NCBI GenBank assembly: GCA_003150755.1 | Contig: QAMT01000001.1 | Coordinates: 1 to 14,058, forward strand | Direction: 5' to 3' | From: Phascolarctobacterium sp. | GTDB taxonomy: Bacteria; Bacillota; Negativicutes; Acidaminococcales; Acidaminococcaceae | DNA length: 14,058 nt | Part shown: piece after piece, positions 7,102 to 14,058 of the stretch | Position numbering within the stretch: the first letter of the stretch is position 1 | Layout of the letters: the number at the start of each line of letters is the position of its first letter | Notes under the pieces: model-generated | Told to the model about the DNA's origin: nothing | Database searches by the model: none | The model's input: only the letters and a program-made list of their open reading frames with translations | Translations under genes and position numbers: made by a program

Positions 7102-8326
7102 GCGGCACTCCAGCATATTTTTGAAAACCGACTTCCCTCTTATCGACTTTGGATAGAGAAAAGAGAAGCTCGGGTCCGATTGCAAAAAGAAAATAATTAC
7201 ATTCGATGCGAACACCCAAAGTTTCGGTAAGACCGTATACCGACATTAAAACAATACCGAACAAGAGTGAGTCCCATTGATTTTGGCGAACCATTTTAAT
7301 TAAAAGTGAAAATAGTCCAATTATAAATAAGGCAGACGGAATAATAGCGTAACGCAAAATCAAATGGCAGTACGCGTTATCAACGACGAAATGGTACGGT
7401 TTTCCATTTTCCCAATAGATTACAGGACTATCAATATAATTTGTACCAAATAGCGAGAGACCCTTCATCTGATAATAGCCATGAGCCAATCTCAATCTTC
7501 CCGATAAAAGGTTATTCAAAACTGAATCTATTGAGCGAGCTGGGTTATAGTTGACCATAAAATAAAAGCTAATGAAAACAATCAAAACAACGGCGATAAC
7601 AAAACTTATCGAAATGATTCTTCTTAAACGTTTGTTTTCCACTTTGTAGAAAACAAACAATAGTAAAACTTGGAAAACAGCAAGAATTGCTGTTGATCTT
7701 GAATCCGACACAACCAAAATTAGAATGGCAGCAGATATAAGCAGCATTGATTGGAACAAAGGGGTTTTTCCAAATCGCAGAACAGAAATTGATGTGCACG
7801 CGAGAATAACATACATGCCGAAAATATTAGGGTGAGTAAAGCCCAACGACTGACGAGCAATACCTGAGCGAATTAGAATTAGATTTTCAATAATACCCGA
7901 GACAGCAAACAATGGCGCAATGACTAGAATCATGATCGACAGGACAAGTGAAATAAACGCAAGTTTATTCAATTTGACGCCCTCAGAGCAGACAATAAAG
8001 AGAGCAAGCCAAAATAACCATCCTTCCTGCGAATTCCTCCATGAAACAAAGCCAACAAGAACGACAAGTGCTGCCATTAGCCAGCCATTTACAGAAGCCT
8101 TTTGAAGAATAAATTTAAAAATCAAAAGGCAAAGAATTGCCAGGCTGAGAATATTTGACAAAAGTGAAACCGGAATAAAGAGAAATTCAACGAATGTCGT
8201 TCGATCGAGAATGCAGCTGAAAAAATACAAGGCGTAAGCAAGGTAGAATACAAACTCCCCTATGCTCATGCATCCAATAACGGAGGCAGCATTGCCTGTT
8301 TTTCCATTTATTCCAATGTCACTCAT
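7094..8326 (-). CDS. wzy: Wzy-type O-unit/capsule polymerase
   Basis: Wzy joins flipped repeat units into polymer on the outer side of the membrane. The 410 residues are strongly hydrophobic, with about 10 to 12 membrane segments. The family signs are RQSLGFTHPNIFG (158-170), SDSRST (207-212), the extracytoplasmic loop SGRLRLAHGYYQMKG (275-289) and VDNAYCHLILRYA (315-327), all seen in the O-antigen ligase/polymerase family. Wzy sequences vary widely, so the call rests on these motifs, the topology and the place next to wzx. The ATG at 8326 shares one base with the stop of the upstream GT2 gene (TAATG), with AAGGA about 9 bases before it, which suggests translational coupling. Codon use is AT-rich. 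Linkage specificity cannot be read from sequence. Confidence 0.85.
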   Translation of the reverse strand: MSDIGINGKTGNAASVIGCMSIGEFVFYLAYALYFFSCILDRTTFVEFLFIPVSLLSNILSLAILCLLIFKFILQKASVNGWLMAALVVLVGFVSWRNSQEGWLFWLALFIVCSEGVKLNKLAFISLVLSIMILVIAPLFAVSGIIENLILIRSGIARQSLGFTHPNIFGMYVILACTSISVLRFGKTPLFQSMLLISAAILILVVSDSRSTAILAVFQVLLLFVFYKVENKRLRRIISISFVIAVVLIVFISFYFMVNYNPARSIDSVLNNLLSGRLRLAHGYYQMKGLSLFGTNYIDSPVIYWENGKPYHFVVDNAYCHLILRYAIIPSALFIIGLFSLLIKMVRQNQWDSLLFGIVLMSVYGLTETLGVRIECNYFLFAIGPELLFSLSKVDKREVGFQKYAGVPHE

Positions 8327-9432
8327 TAATGCGTGTCCTTATCAATTAGAACTTTCCCCGCTAGGTGGTCTTTGACTACAGTTCTTAATCCCCAAAATAG
8401 ATAGGCAAAGGTAAAGAAACCTTTTTTACAAAGAATCGTGAATACTTGAAGCCAGAGAGAAAGACAGTAACCTTCGAAACAATGCTCAGAAAAACACCCC
8501 TGATCGGAAGCAAAGGAAAGAAGCTGCACACTCGATTTTTTTGCCCCAATCAGACCTGAGTTTCGAACAAAATTCTCAATACCTTGGGTGGTTAAAAAAG
8601 CACATCGTGAAATAAATGGCACCTGTTCATCTTCTAATGAACATGTTGACATGATTCCCGTAATGGAGCGCTCCCATGGATCAACCTCAATCGAATGAAC
8701 AGCAGACCCCTTGTATTGGTAATACCAATACCAGACATTAGAAGCGATTGCCATCGTTTTACATTTTTCAATAAACCGGTAATTAAAGAGCGTATCTTCA
8801 CCGATAGGAATATCCTCTTCAAAACGCAGGGCCTCAAGAAGATCAGCACGATAGAGTTTTGCAACAGGTCCACGACCATTAAAATCAGGCAAAGAGTCGA
8901 AGCAATACTTAGCATGTCCAAGCATTTGAAATTTTGCCGCCATCAATTCACGAGACTCATCAAGAATCCAATAGTCGCCTGCATCGCAGCCGTCGTTCGG
9001 AGAATCACCGAGAAATAGATGGGCAACACCACCACAGACAAGATCGACATTCTCTCCCAATGCAATCTGGAGAGCCTGATTAATAAACAAAGGATTCAAT
9101 TCATCGTCAGAATCAGAAAAAGCAACCCATTCACCCTGAGCTTCGTGGATTCCGATATTTCTAGCGTGTGATACGCCTTTATGGCCTCCCTTAACAATTC
9201 GCGCACGAGCCTCCCCCGATACAAGTCTCTGCTCAACGGTTAAACACTCATCATCGCTTCCATCATCAACGATAATGAATTCAACATTAGAGTAACTTTG
9301 ATTAAATAACGACAAGAGGCATCTCTCAAGCGCTTTAACCGGGGCGTTAAAGACGGGAACAACAATCGAAACAAGAGGATCTTTGTCATCTCCATTTAGA
9401 TTAGATTGTATATCGAGCTTTGCGCTCCTCAT
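8326..9432 (-). CDS. Family 2 glycosyltransferase
   Basis: The enzyme should add one sugar from a nucleotide-sugar donor to the growing lipid-linked unit at the cytoplasmic face. The GT-A domain covers about residues 18-240: PLVSIVVPVFNA (19-30), the nucleotide-binding DDGSDD (56-61), GVSHARNIGI (86-95), and the metal-binding FSDSDDE (105-111). A later GEDTLFNYRF matches the catalytic-base region (E-D). Length, 368 residues, is usual. The C-terminal part has a hydrophobic run (LWLQVFTILCKKGFFTFAYL) that may touch the membrane. Its ATG overlaps the stop of the preceding SDR gene (ATGA) and its stop overlaps the wzy start. Donor and acceptor are unknown; with rmlB and glf nearby, a rhamnosyl or galactosyl donor is possible but unproven. 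Confidence 0.93.
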   Translation of the reverse strand: MRSAKLDIQSNLNGDDKDPLVSIVVPVFNAPVKALERCLLSLFNQSYSNVEFIIVDDGSDDECLTVEQRLVSGEARARIVKGGHKGVSHARNIGIHEAQGEWVAFSDSDDELNPLFINQALQIALGENVDLVCGGVAHLFLGDSPNDGCDAGDYWILDESRELMAAKFQMLGHAKYCFDSLPDFNGRGPVAKLYRADLLEALRFEEDIPIGEDTLFNYRFIEKCKTMAIASNVWYWYYQYKGSAVHSIEVDPWERSITGIMSTCSLEDEQVPFISRCAFLTTQGIENFVRNSGLIGAKKSSVQLLSFASDQGCFSEHCFEGYCLSLWLQVFTILCKKGFFTFAYLFWGLRTVVKDHLAGKVLIDKDTH

Positions 9433-10487
9433 TCCGCCTCCAAGTTTTGAAGAACGGAAAGCGTCTCAGCCACACCATCTTTTATTCCCTTAAATGGAAT
9501 CCATCCAAGTTCTCTCATTTTGCTACCGTCCATGAGCGCAATCGAAGCTTTTGAGTACCCTGCTGCTTCCTCAGCATCTGGCAAATCAAAAACAACTTCA
9601 ACGTTTCCAGCTGAAGCAACCATCATTGCCAGATCACGTAAGGTGACATCCGATGAAGGGTCAGCAAGGTTATATGCTTCGCCATCTACACCAAGTAGCA
9701 GCGCGTAAAGCAATCCGGAAACAGCATCTGCAACATGTAAATATGAAAAGTGTTGAGTTCCACTACTCTTAAGCACCACATTTTGGTGACAAAGCGCCTT
9801 ATGCATAAACTGAGAGAGCGCCTTAGAATCATCGGGAAGTAGAGTTGGTCCGTATACTCGGGCTATGCGAGCAATAACAGTTTCAACAGATTTCTGTGAA
9901 CGGTAAGCCTGGCACATAGTCTCGCCAAGACGTTTCGACTCTGTATAGCAGGCGCGAAGAGTATTGCAGTCAATATATCCACAATACTCCTCGTCAAATC
10001 GTTCAACATCTCCACGGTTTTCTCCATACACCTCAACAGAAGAGGCGAAAAGCAATCTTGCACCGTGTTCTGAGGAATACTCAAGCAAATTATGAAGTCC
10101 GTCAACATTTGAGCAAATAGTGCCGATAGGGTTACTCGCATATTGACGTGGATGCGTAGAGCTAGCAAGGTGGATAACAAAATCTGAAGGACCTGACGGC
10201 ATTACCCCTCTTTCGGTAATATCCATCTCCTCAAATTTAAATAAAGCATTATCAAAATAAGGCAACCTGGCACGAGCTTTCTCCTCACTTCTACCGATAG
10301 CAAGGATGCGACAACCAAGGTGATTTATTCTATTTTTCCTCATAATAACGTCAATGAGAAATGAGCCTATCATTCCAGTAGCGCCAGAAAGAGAAAGGGT
10401 CTTCCCTGCAAGTTTTTCCCATGGGAGATCTTGGCTACAAATTGAATCTAGCTCTGAGATGTATATGTTAGATTCGAGTCTATTCAT
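9429..10487 (-). CDS. Extended-SDR NAD(P)-dependent enzyme paired with a cytidylyltransferase
   Basis: This is a Rossmann-fold epimerase/dehydratase/reductase-type protein of 352 residues. It has the cofactor loop GATGMIG (35-41), VIHLASSTHP (104-113), the catalytic Ser region FASSVEVYG (147-155), and YTESK (181-185) as the Y-x-x-x-K catalytic pair, so the active site looks intact. Then come RVYGPT and a C-terminal substrate domain. The form I-D-x-x-x-x-R-x-C-Y-x-E-S-K-R is one I associate with SDR enzymes next to IspD-like genes in capsule loci, often misnamed dTDP-glucose dehydratase. In pneumococcal types with arabinitol or mannitol phosphate, a similar pair is thought to make CDP-alditols (from memory). 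Here it may reduce a CDP-sugar or sugar phosphate to the alditol. The start has AGTAGGG upstream; the cytidylyltransferase stop is 16 bases before it. Exact substrate unknown. Confidence 0.88.
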   Translation of the reverse strand: MNRLESNIYISELDSICSQDLPWEKLAGKTLSLSGATGMIGSFLIDVIMRKNRINHLGCRILAIGRSEEKARARLPYFDNALFKFEEMDITERGVMPSGPSDFVIHLASSTHPRQYASNPIGTICSNVDGLHNLLEYSSEHGARLLFASSVEVYGENRGDVERFDEEYCGYIDCNTLRACYTESKRLGETMCQAYRSQKSVETVIARIARVYGPTLLPDDSKALSQFMHKALCHQNVVLKSSGTQHFSYLHVADAVSGLLYALLLGVDGEAYNLADPSSDVTLRDLAMMVASAGNVEVVFDLPDAEEAAGYSKASIALMDGSKMRELGWIPFKGIKDGVAETLSVLQNLEAE

Positions 10488-10503
10488 TAGAAATACCCTA
10501 CTT

Positions 10504-11220
10504 TTAATCCCTACATCCTGAAGTGGCTAAATAAGCGCGGAAAGTGTCGAGGTTCTCAGGGGTAGTTAGCTTAATATTCTTATCCGAACCAGCAGCAAAA
10601 TGTAGAGTTTCACCAAGCTCAACCATCATCGTATTGGTGTAATGCGAACCGTAAATACCAATACCCTCAGCAAAAGCCTTCTTATAGGATTTCAATAAAT
10701 TACCGTAGCGATATGCCTGCGGAGTAGAAACACGACGAAGAGTCTCTCTCGGAATAAATTTGTCGGTAGTTGATTCATCGTCTTGATTAACAACAAATAT
10801 TTGTTCGTTATAAGGCAAGCTTGTAACAGCATTACCATATTTTTGGCAAACACGAATCACGTCGGTAATCACGTCCGAATCCAACATCGGTCTCACACCA
10901 TCGTGAATAATAGCAATGTCATCATTAGACAGAATTCCCTCGAGCCCATATACGCCATTGCGAATAGACTCCTGACCAGTCTTTCCACCTTTAACAACCC
11001 ATTTTAATTTAGAAATACCAAACTGCTTTGCATATGCTTTGAGAATGTCTTCCCAGCCATCGATACAAACAACTTCAATAGCCTCGACCTGCGGATGCGC
11101 CTGGAATGCCTCAAGTGTATATATTAAAACAGGCTTATCGCGCACATTAATAAACTGTTTGGGGATTTGCTGGCCCATACGAGAACCGACGCCGCCAGCG
11201 ATTACAATTGCAACGTTCAT
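10504..11220 (-). CDS. IspD/TarI-family cytidylyltransferase (CDP-alditol type likely)
   Basis: The family activates a polyol or sugar phosphate with CTP. The motifs are intact: the CTP loop IAGGVGSRMGQQIPKQF (7-23), GGKTGQESIRNG (78-89), the metal/nucleotide site HDGVRPM (106-112) and the C-terminal KLTTPENL. Length (238) equals that of IspD and TarI. Housekeeping IspD makes CDP-methylerythritol, but the placement between licD and an SDR gene inside a polysaccharide operon, and the HDGVRP form, point to TarI-like activity (for example CDP-ribitol, arabinitol or mannitol). This is inference. ATG 11220 lies 2 bases after the licD stop, with GAGG about 10 bases upstream inside licD, so translation is probably coupled. 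Confidence 0.9.
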   Translation of the reverse strand: MNVAIVIAGGVGSRMGQQIPKQFINVRDKPVLIYTLEAFQAHPQVEAIEVVCIDGWEDILKAYAKQFGISKLKWVVKGGKTGQESIRNGVYGLEGILSNDDIAIIHDGVRPMLDSDVITDVIRVCQKYGNAVTSLPYNEQIFVVNQDDESTTDKFIPRETLRRVSTPQAYRYGNLLKSYKKAFAEGIGIYGSHYTNTMMVELGETLHFAAGSDKNIKLTTPENLDTFRAYLATSGCRD

Positions 11221-11222
11221 TT

Positions 11223-12161
11223 TTACAAATCCTCACTCTCGATATTTGAGTACTTTCCTAAATCAAACTCATAGACAACATGTACTTCTCGGTCCTCTAA
11301 TGGCGGTGGCGTCATGTAATCGGGCCCATAAAGCGCTTCCATATAAACCTTGAAATCATTGGGCACTGGAAGCAGAAGTCCTTCAAACTCACCCGGCTCT
11401 GTTGGAAAAAATGCATCGCGACTATACAGCTCACCAAAATAGTGTTTGCGTCCAGTCGGTATTGAAATGTACTTACTGCTACTATTGCGATACTTGGAAT
11501 TCCATCGATTCCAAAGCGCCACCCATTTTTCAGGGGTGTAGAAAGAAAACAACTTCCCGATCATTTCCTTACGCTTAAAGACTTTTAAGGCAGATTCGTT
11601 GCCGGCAACCAAAGAGTTATATAAATCTGCATGCGCCTCAAAGCGACGACACGAATAGCAGAACCCCAGAGCCATAGATATAAAGCCATGAATTCCGCGG
11701 CAAATAAAATTATCTGGAACACTTTCGAGTAGAAAAATATCGATATAAGCGCCGCAACTCGAACTAGGAAGACCGATATCATCTCTGTTTCGGACAATGG
11801 TGCCGTTAAGACGCATTCTCGCAAAGCCCAAATCATAACCATCGGTCAAACCAGGAATTTGAATGGTGTATTTACCTGGGAATAAAGAATTGATGGCATC
11901 AACAAACTTTGTCAAATCATCATGAATCAAATTGATGTCAATATCATCGTCCCATGGAATAAACCCATGATGGCGAAGAGACCCGAGGCAGGTGCCGCCA
12001 CTTAAGGTCCATCGAGCTTCAGCTTTATCTGCAGCAACCTGAAAATCTTGAAGCATCATTTTAAGAACATTTTGAAGCGAGCAGAGTGAATCTCCCGTCA
12101 GCTCGATTGTTGAGTTTGTGTTCTTTATATGTTTAAACAATTCAAAAGTTGATAAACCCAT
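11223..12161 (-). CDS. licD: LicD-family phosphotransferase
   Basis: LicD proteins transfer a phosphate-linked group (phosphocholine in pneumococcus; ribitol-phosphate in the related human fukutin and FKRP) from a CDP donor to a glycan. The signature is intact at residues 52-75: TLSGGTCLGSLRHHGFIPWD, followed by DDID, whose Asp residues bind metal. Length (312) is normal for the family. Residues near the C-terminus (PPPLEDREVH) match the typical tail. There is no signal peptide, so it acts on the lipid-linked intermediate in the cytoplasm. It sits 15 bases after the DUF4422 gene and 2 bases before the cytidylyltransferase. No choline uptake or choline kinase genes are in the window, so a CDP-alditol made by the two following genes is the likelier donor. 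Donor identity is inference; family is certain. Confidence 0.93.
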   Translation of the reverse strand: MGLSTFELFKHIKNTNSTIELTGDSLCSLQNVLKMMLQDFQVAADKAEARWTLSGGTCLGSLRHHGFIPWDDDIDINLIHDDLTKFVDAINSLFPGKYTIQIPGLTDGYDLGFARMRLNGTIVRNRDDIGLPSSSCGAYIDIFLLESVPDNFICRGIHGFISMALGFCYSCRRFEAHADLYNSLVAGNESALKVFKRKEMIGKLFSFYTPEKWVALWNRWNSKYRNSSSKYISIPTGRKHYFGELYSRDAFFPTEPGEFEGLLLPVPNDFKVYMEALYGPDYMTPPPLEDREVHVVYEFDLGKYSNIESEDL

Positions 12162-12176
12162 TATTAATTATCCGAC

Positions 12177-12986
12177 CTAAAAACTACGTTTATATTTTTT
12201 GGCAAAAAACTTGGCTGCCAAAAAACCGCTACCCTTAGCAATCCAGTCAACTGGTTCCGGGCTGATGGTAGGCATTTCTGCCAACTTGATGTCATTTGTC
12301 GACAACCAGGTATCTAGTAACATCTCGCTGATGCGACCAGGCCATCGAGCATTGAACGCATCGTATTCTGTTGAATCCAAAGAACTTTCTATTTTCTCGA
12401 GCACAAAGAAGAGCCACTCGCAATAAGCGTTAAATACAGCACCTTCAGCAACGAACATGTTAAACATATGAGCTTTGGTGCCAGACATTTCACGTTCGAA
12501 GGCGGGAATATATTTGGGGCAATAACAATTAAGTGCCGCTCGCGTTGCATCTAGCTGTTCACCCGGAAGAGTATGACGATAGTGCGCCTCAACGGTATCG
12601 ATATAATAGTTACGAGCTTTGGGAACGATTACCTGTGAATTTGTTGAGTCAAATACTTCCTTAAAATCCTCGCTACTCGCAATTAGATCAAAAGGATTTT
12701 TGGATTTTGCCTTTGACGGATCAATGGTTTTAAAATGCCGCCTGTAGTGTACCAAGCCCTTATAAAAGGAACTACAATTCTTCCAAAGCCAGTACATCCC
12801 AGTAAGCTCAGAATAAGAAGCGTTTTTTTGAGAGATATTATCCCCCAGGTTATCCTGCTGCATGTCCAAACAAACTTCCGGATGCAAATCTGCCCCAACG
12901 TGAAGAGGGAGATAACACTTATCATTCGGCATGCAATACGGCTTATGAGCTGCAACAGCAACCGTAATATCCTTCTGTGACGACAA
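12177..12986 (-). CDS. DUF4422 glycosyltransferase, TTG start
   Basis: Signature blocks of DUF4422 are clear: ITVAVAAHKPY near the N-terminus (7-17), DNLGDNISQKNASYSELTG (45-63), then MYWLWKN (64-70) and GLVHYRRHF (77-85). The family is widespread in capsule loci. From memory, at least one pneumococcal member (WciB) is a galactofuranosyltransferase, which would fit with glf in this window, but the link here is inference. The 269-residue reading from TTG 12986 is preferred: GGAAGG lies 7 bases before it, and it begins 4 bases after the phosphoglycosyl transferase stop. An in-frame ATG at 13028 would add 14 residues that overlap the upstream gene and has no ribosome site. No signal peptide; cytoplasmic. 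The protein looks complete. Confidence 0.9.
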   Translation of the reverse strand: MSSQKDITVAVAAHKPYCMPNDKCYLPLHVGADLHPEVCLDMQQDNLGDNISQKNASYSELTGMYWLWKNCSSFYKGLVHYRRHFKTIDPSKAKSKNPFDLIASSEDFKEVFDSTNSQVIVPKARNYYIDTVEAHYRHTLPGEQLDATRAALNCYCPKYIPAFEREMSGTKAHMFNMFVAEGAVFNAYCEWLFFVLEKIESSLDSTEYDAFNARWPGRISEMLLDTWLSTNDIKLAEMPTISPEPVDWIAKGSGFLAAKFFAKKYKRSF

Positions 12987-12990
12987 TTGT

Positions 12991-13692
12991 CTACCTTCCA
13001 CTTTTACGTTTTCCAAACATGGCACCAAAAGTGCCAGCGAAGCATTTCCAGTCCATACGGAAGCAGCGATTCTGAACGTAGCGAAGTTCTATCTTTTGCC
13101 TCAGACCACTCTCAAAGGTCACTTCATTGCGATCAGTCGCTTGCCAAAGTCCAGTAATTCCAGGCTGAACTGAGAGCAGTTCAGCCTTTTCTTCATCCGA
13201 AAAATGCTGCTCAAGCTCATCCCTTGTAATGGGACGGGGGCCAATGACTGAAAGATCGCCGTTCAGCACATTGAGAAACTGAGGCATCTCATCGATAGAG
13301 CATTTACGAATGAATTGACCAATCTTGGTAATGCGGGGATCATCGTCGACTTTGCGTTCGACTTCCCACTGATGTAGCTGCTCAGGACTCAAATACTTCT
13401 GCACATCACCCGCATCGGCGACCATACTACGAAGCTTGAAAATCTTGATAGTCCTTCCGCCTTTGCCGACGCGCTCTTGCGTATATATGGGGCTGCCGGG
13501 CGATTCAAGGCTAATGAGTGCGCACGCAATAGCGATAGGGATAAGCAGTAGTACGCTCATCAAAAGACTGAATACAAGGTCAAACAGCCTCTTAATAAAG
13601 CGGTAGCCAAGCGTACCGCTCGGTTTAATCTCTTTAATAGCCAGTGCGTCCCCCACAGATACACAGCTCTCTGTTACTTCTTTAGCAGCCAT
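12991..13692 (-). CDS. Monotopic phosphoglycosyl transferase (initiating sugar-phosphate transferase)
   Basis: It starts repeat-unit synthesis by moving a sugar-1-phosphate from a UDP-sugar to undecaprenyl phosphate. From ATG 13692 the protein is 233 residues: a variable N-terminus (1-30), KRLFDLVFSLLMSVLLLIPI (34-53) as the re-entrant membrane helix, VGKGGRTIKIFKLRSM (75-90), the catalytic Asp-Glu pair in CSIDEMPQF (131-139), NGDLSVIGPRP (144-154) and QPGITGLWQ (176-184). It corresponds to the catalytic domain of CpsE/WbaP or to PglC, without the large N-terminal membrane domain. The start is uncertain: TTG 13743 would add 17 residues but lacks a ribosome site; TTG 13698 is also possible with GGGGA 7 bases before it. 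It follows the NusG-like gene by about 84 bases and is the first enzyme gene of the operon. First sugar unknown. Confidence 0.93.
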   Translation of the reverse strand: MAAKEVTESCVSVGDALAIKEIKPSGTLGYRFIKRLFDLVFSLLMSVLLLIPIAIACALISLESPGSPIYTQERVGKGGRTIKIFKLRSMVADAGDVQKYLSPEQLHQWEVERKVDDDPRITKIGQFIRKCSIDEMPQFLNVLNGDLSVIGPRPITRDELEQHFSDEEKAELLSVQPGITGLWQATDRNEVTFESGLRQKIELRYVQNRCFRMDWKCFAGTFGAMFGKRKSGR

Positions 13693-13776
13693 AGTCAAAC
13701 TTACGTCCCCGTTCCCCAGGGATCCCCCAATCGGTAAATTCAAAAATGCGAACGAACAGCCGGAACAACGTCTCCC

Positions 13777-14058
13777 TTACGTTTTGCTGGGAACGTCGAG
13801 CGGTAGTAGCTCCCTAAATGTGGAGTCACCCTCGCCCACGTCTACCAGGCACCAGCGTTTATGACGGTCGATCTTTTTAACGCGGGCCTCTTGCCCCACC
13901 AAGGGACCCTGTTCTATGTGCAGCACGCCGTCTTCTATGCGCGCAACGCTGTTGCGTACCACGCCGTCGTCGTCCAGCACGCTGCGGTACCAATCCTGCG
14001 CATCGTCCGGCATGGGCATGTACGCCCGCTCCCTACTGCCGGCGATGCGACAGCCAAA
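13777..14058 (-). CDS. NusG-family specialised antiterminator, C-terminal part (runs off the right edge)
   Basis: The reading frame is open through the right edge, so only the last 93 or so codons are seen; the ATG at 14019 is probably internal. The C-terminal KOW domain is clear: GPLVGQEARVKKIDRHKR followed by WCLVDV, matching the NusG/RfaH/LoaP/UpxY group (G-P-L-x-G-x-E-x-x-I/V-x-K-I-D-R-H-K-R). Such proteins bind RNA polymerase and let it read through long polysaccharide operons. It lies directly before the operon on the same strand, so it probably controls the genes down to wzx. The N-terminal NGN domain and any recruitment site must lie beyond the edge. GC content is higher than in the genes downstream. 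Which subfamily it belongs to cannot be told from this fragment. Confidence 0.8.
   Translation of the reverse strand, partial: FGCRIAGSRERAYMPMPDDAQDWYRSVLDDDGVVRNSVARIEDGVLHIEQGPLVGQEARVKKIDRHKRWCLVDVGEGDSTFRELLPLDVPSKT

Noticed and set aside
7101..7215. Upstream ATG of wzx adding 38 residues
   Set aside because: The added part overlaps wzy in another frame with no ribosome site; ATG 7101 has GGAG and the stop-start overlap.
13796..13812. ops/JUMPstart-like GCGGTAGTAGC
   Set aside because: It lies on the strand opposite to the operon and inside the NusG-like coding sequence. The GGCAGTAGGGAGC near 14040 is on the right strand but is also coding and differs from the ops core.
1..14058. tRNA, rRNA, CRISPR arrays, insertion sequences or integrases
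   Set aside because: I looked for clover-leaf or CCA-end patterns, regularly spaced repeats, and transposase/integrase motifs and saw none; a tool search was not possible.

Overview
The window is one edge of a surface-polysaccharide (capsule or exopolysaccharide) locus plus a small accessory stretch. The organism looks like a GC-rich Gram-positive. A gut coriobacterium of the Collinsella/Olsenella type is my best guess. The reasons are the very GC-rich codon use of rmlB and glf, AGGAGG-type ribosome binding sites, a NusG-like gene heading a low-GC polysaccharide operon, and the Wzx/Wzy gene set. This assignment is inference and was not tested by any search.

Left part (1 to about 4300). The 5' end of rmlB (dTDP-glucose 4,6-dehydratase) runs off the left edge on the minus strand. 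Then come three genes with no polysaccharide role I can name: an orphan protein at 634-1311 (+), a DUF4238 protein at 1414-2298 (-), and an orphan at about 3006-3839 (+) whose true start is unclear. Between them lie stretches that read like broken genes: 396-584 (-), 2552-2787 (+), and a frameshifted signal-peptide gene at 4032-4296 (+). This part looks like accessory DNA that has turned over.

Middle (4331-5597). glf (UDP-galactopyranose mutase, +) stands alone with its own terminator at 5498-5540. It is far richer in GC than the genes to its right. A second, opposite-facing terminator at 5565-5597 closes the operon coming from the right.

Right part (14058 down to 5671, all minus strand). 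This is one tightly packed operon. In transcription order it holds the C-terminal half of a NusG/RfaH/LoaP-like antiterminator, a phosphoglycosyl transferase that starts the repeat unit, a DUF4422 glycosyltransferase, a LicD-family phosphotransferase, an IspD/TarI-like cytidylyltransferase, an extended-SDR nucleotide-sugar-type enzyme, a GT2 glycosyltransferase, a Wzy polymerase and a Wzx flippase. Most junctions overlap or are separated by fewer than 20 bases.

How they work together (family knowledge plus inference). The phosphoglycosyl transferase loads the first sugar on undecaprenyl phosphate. The DUF4422 and GT2 enzymes extend it. RmlB supplies a dTDP-sugar (probably rhamnose) and Glf supplies UDP-galactofuranose. 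The cytidylyltransferase, the SDR enzyme and LicD form a likely CDP-alditol synthesis and transfer cassette that decorates the unit with a phospho-polyol. Wzx flips the unit and Wzy polymerises it. The chain-length and kinase genes usually found with such loci are not in the window.
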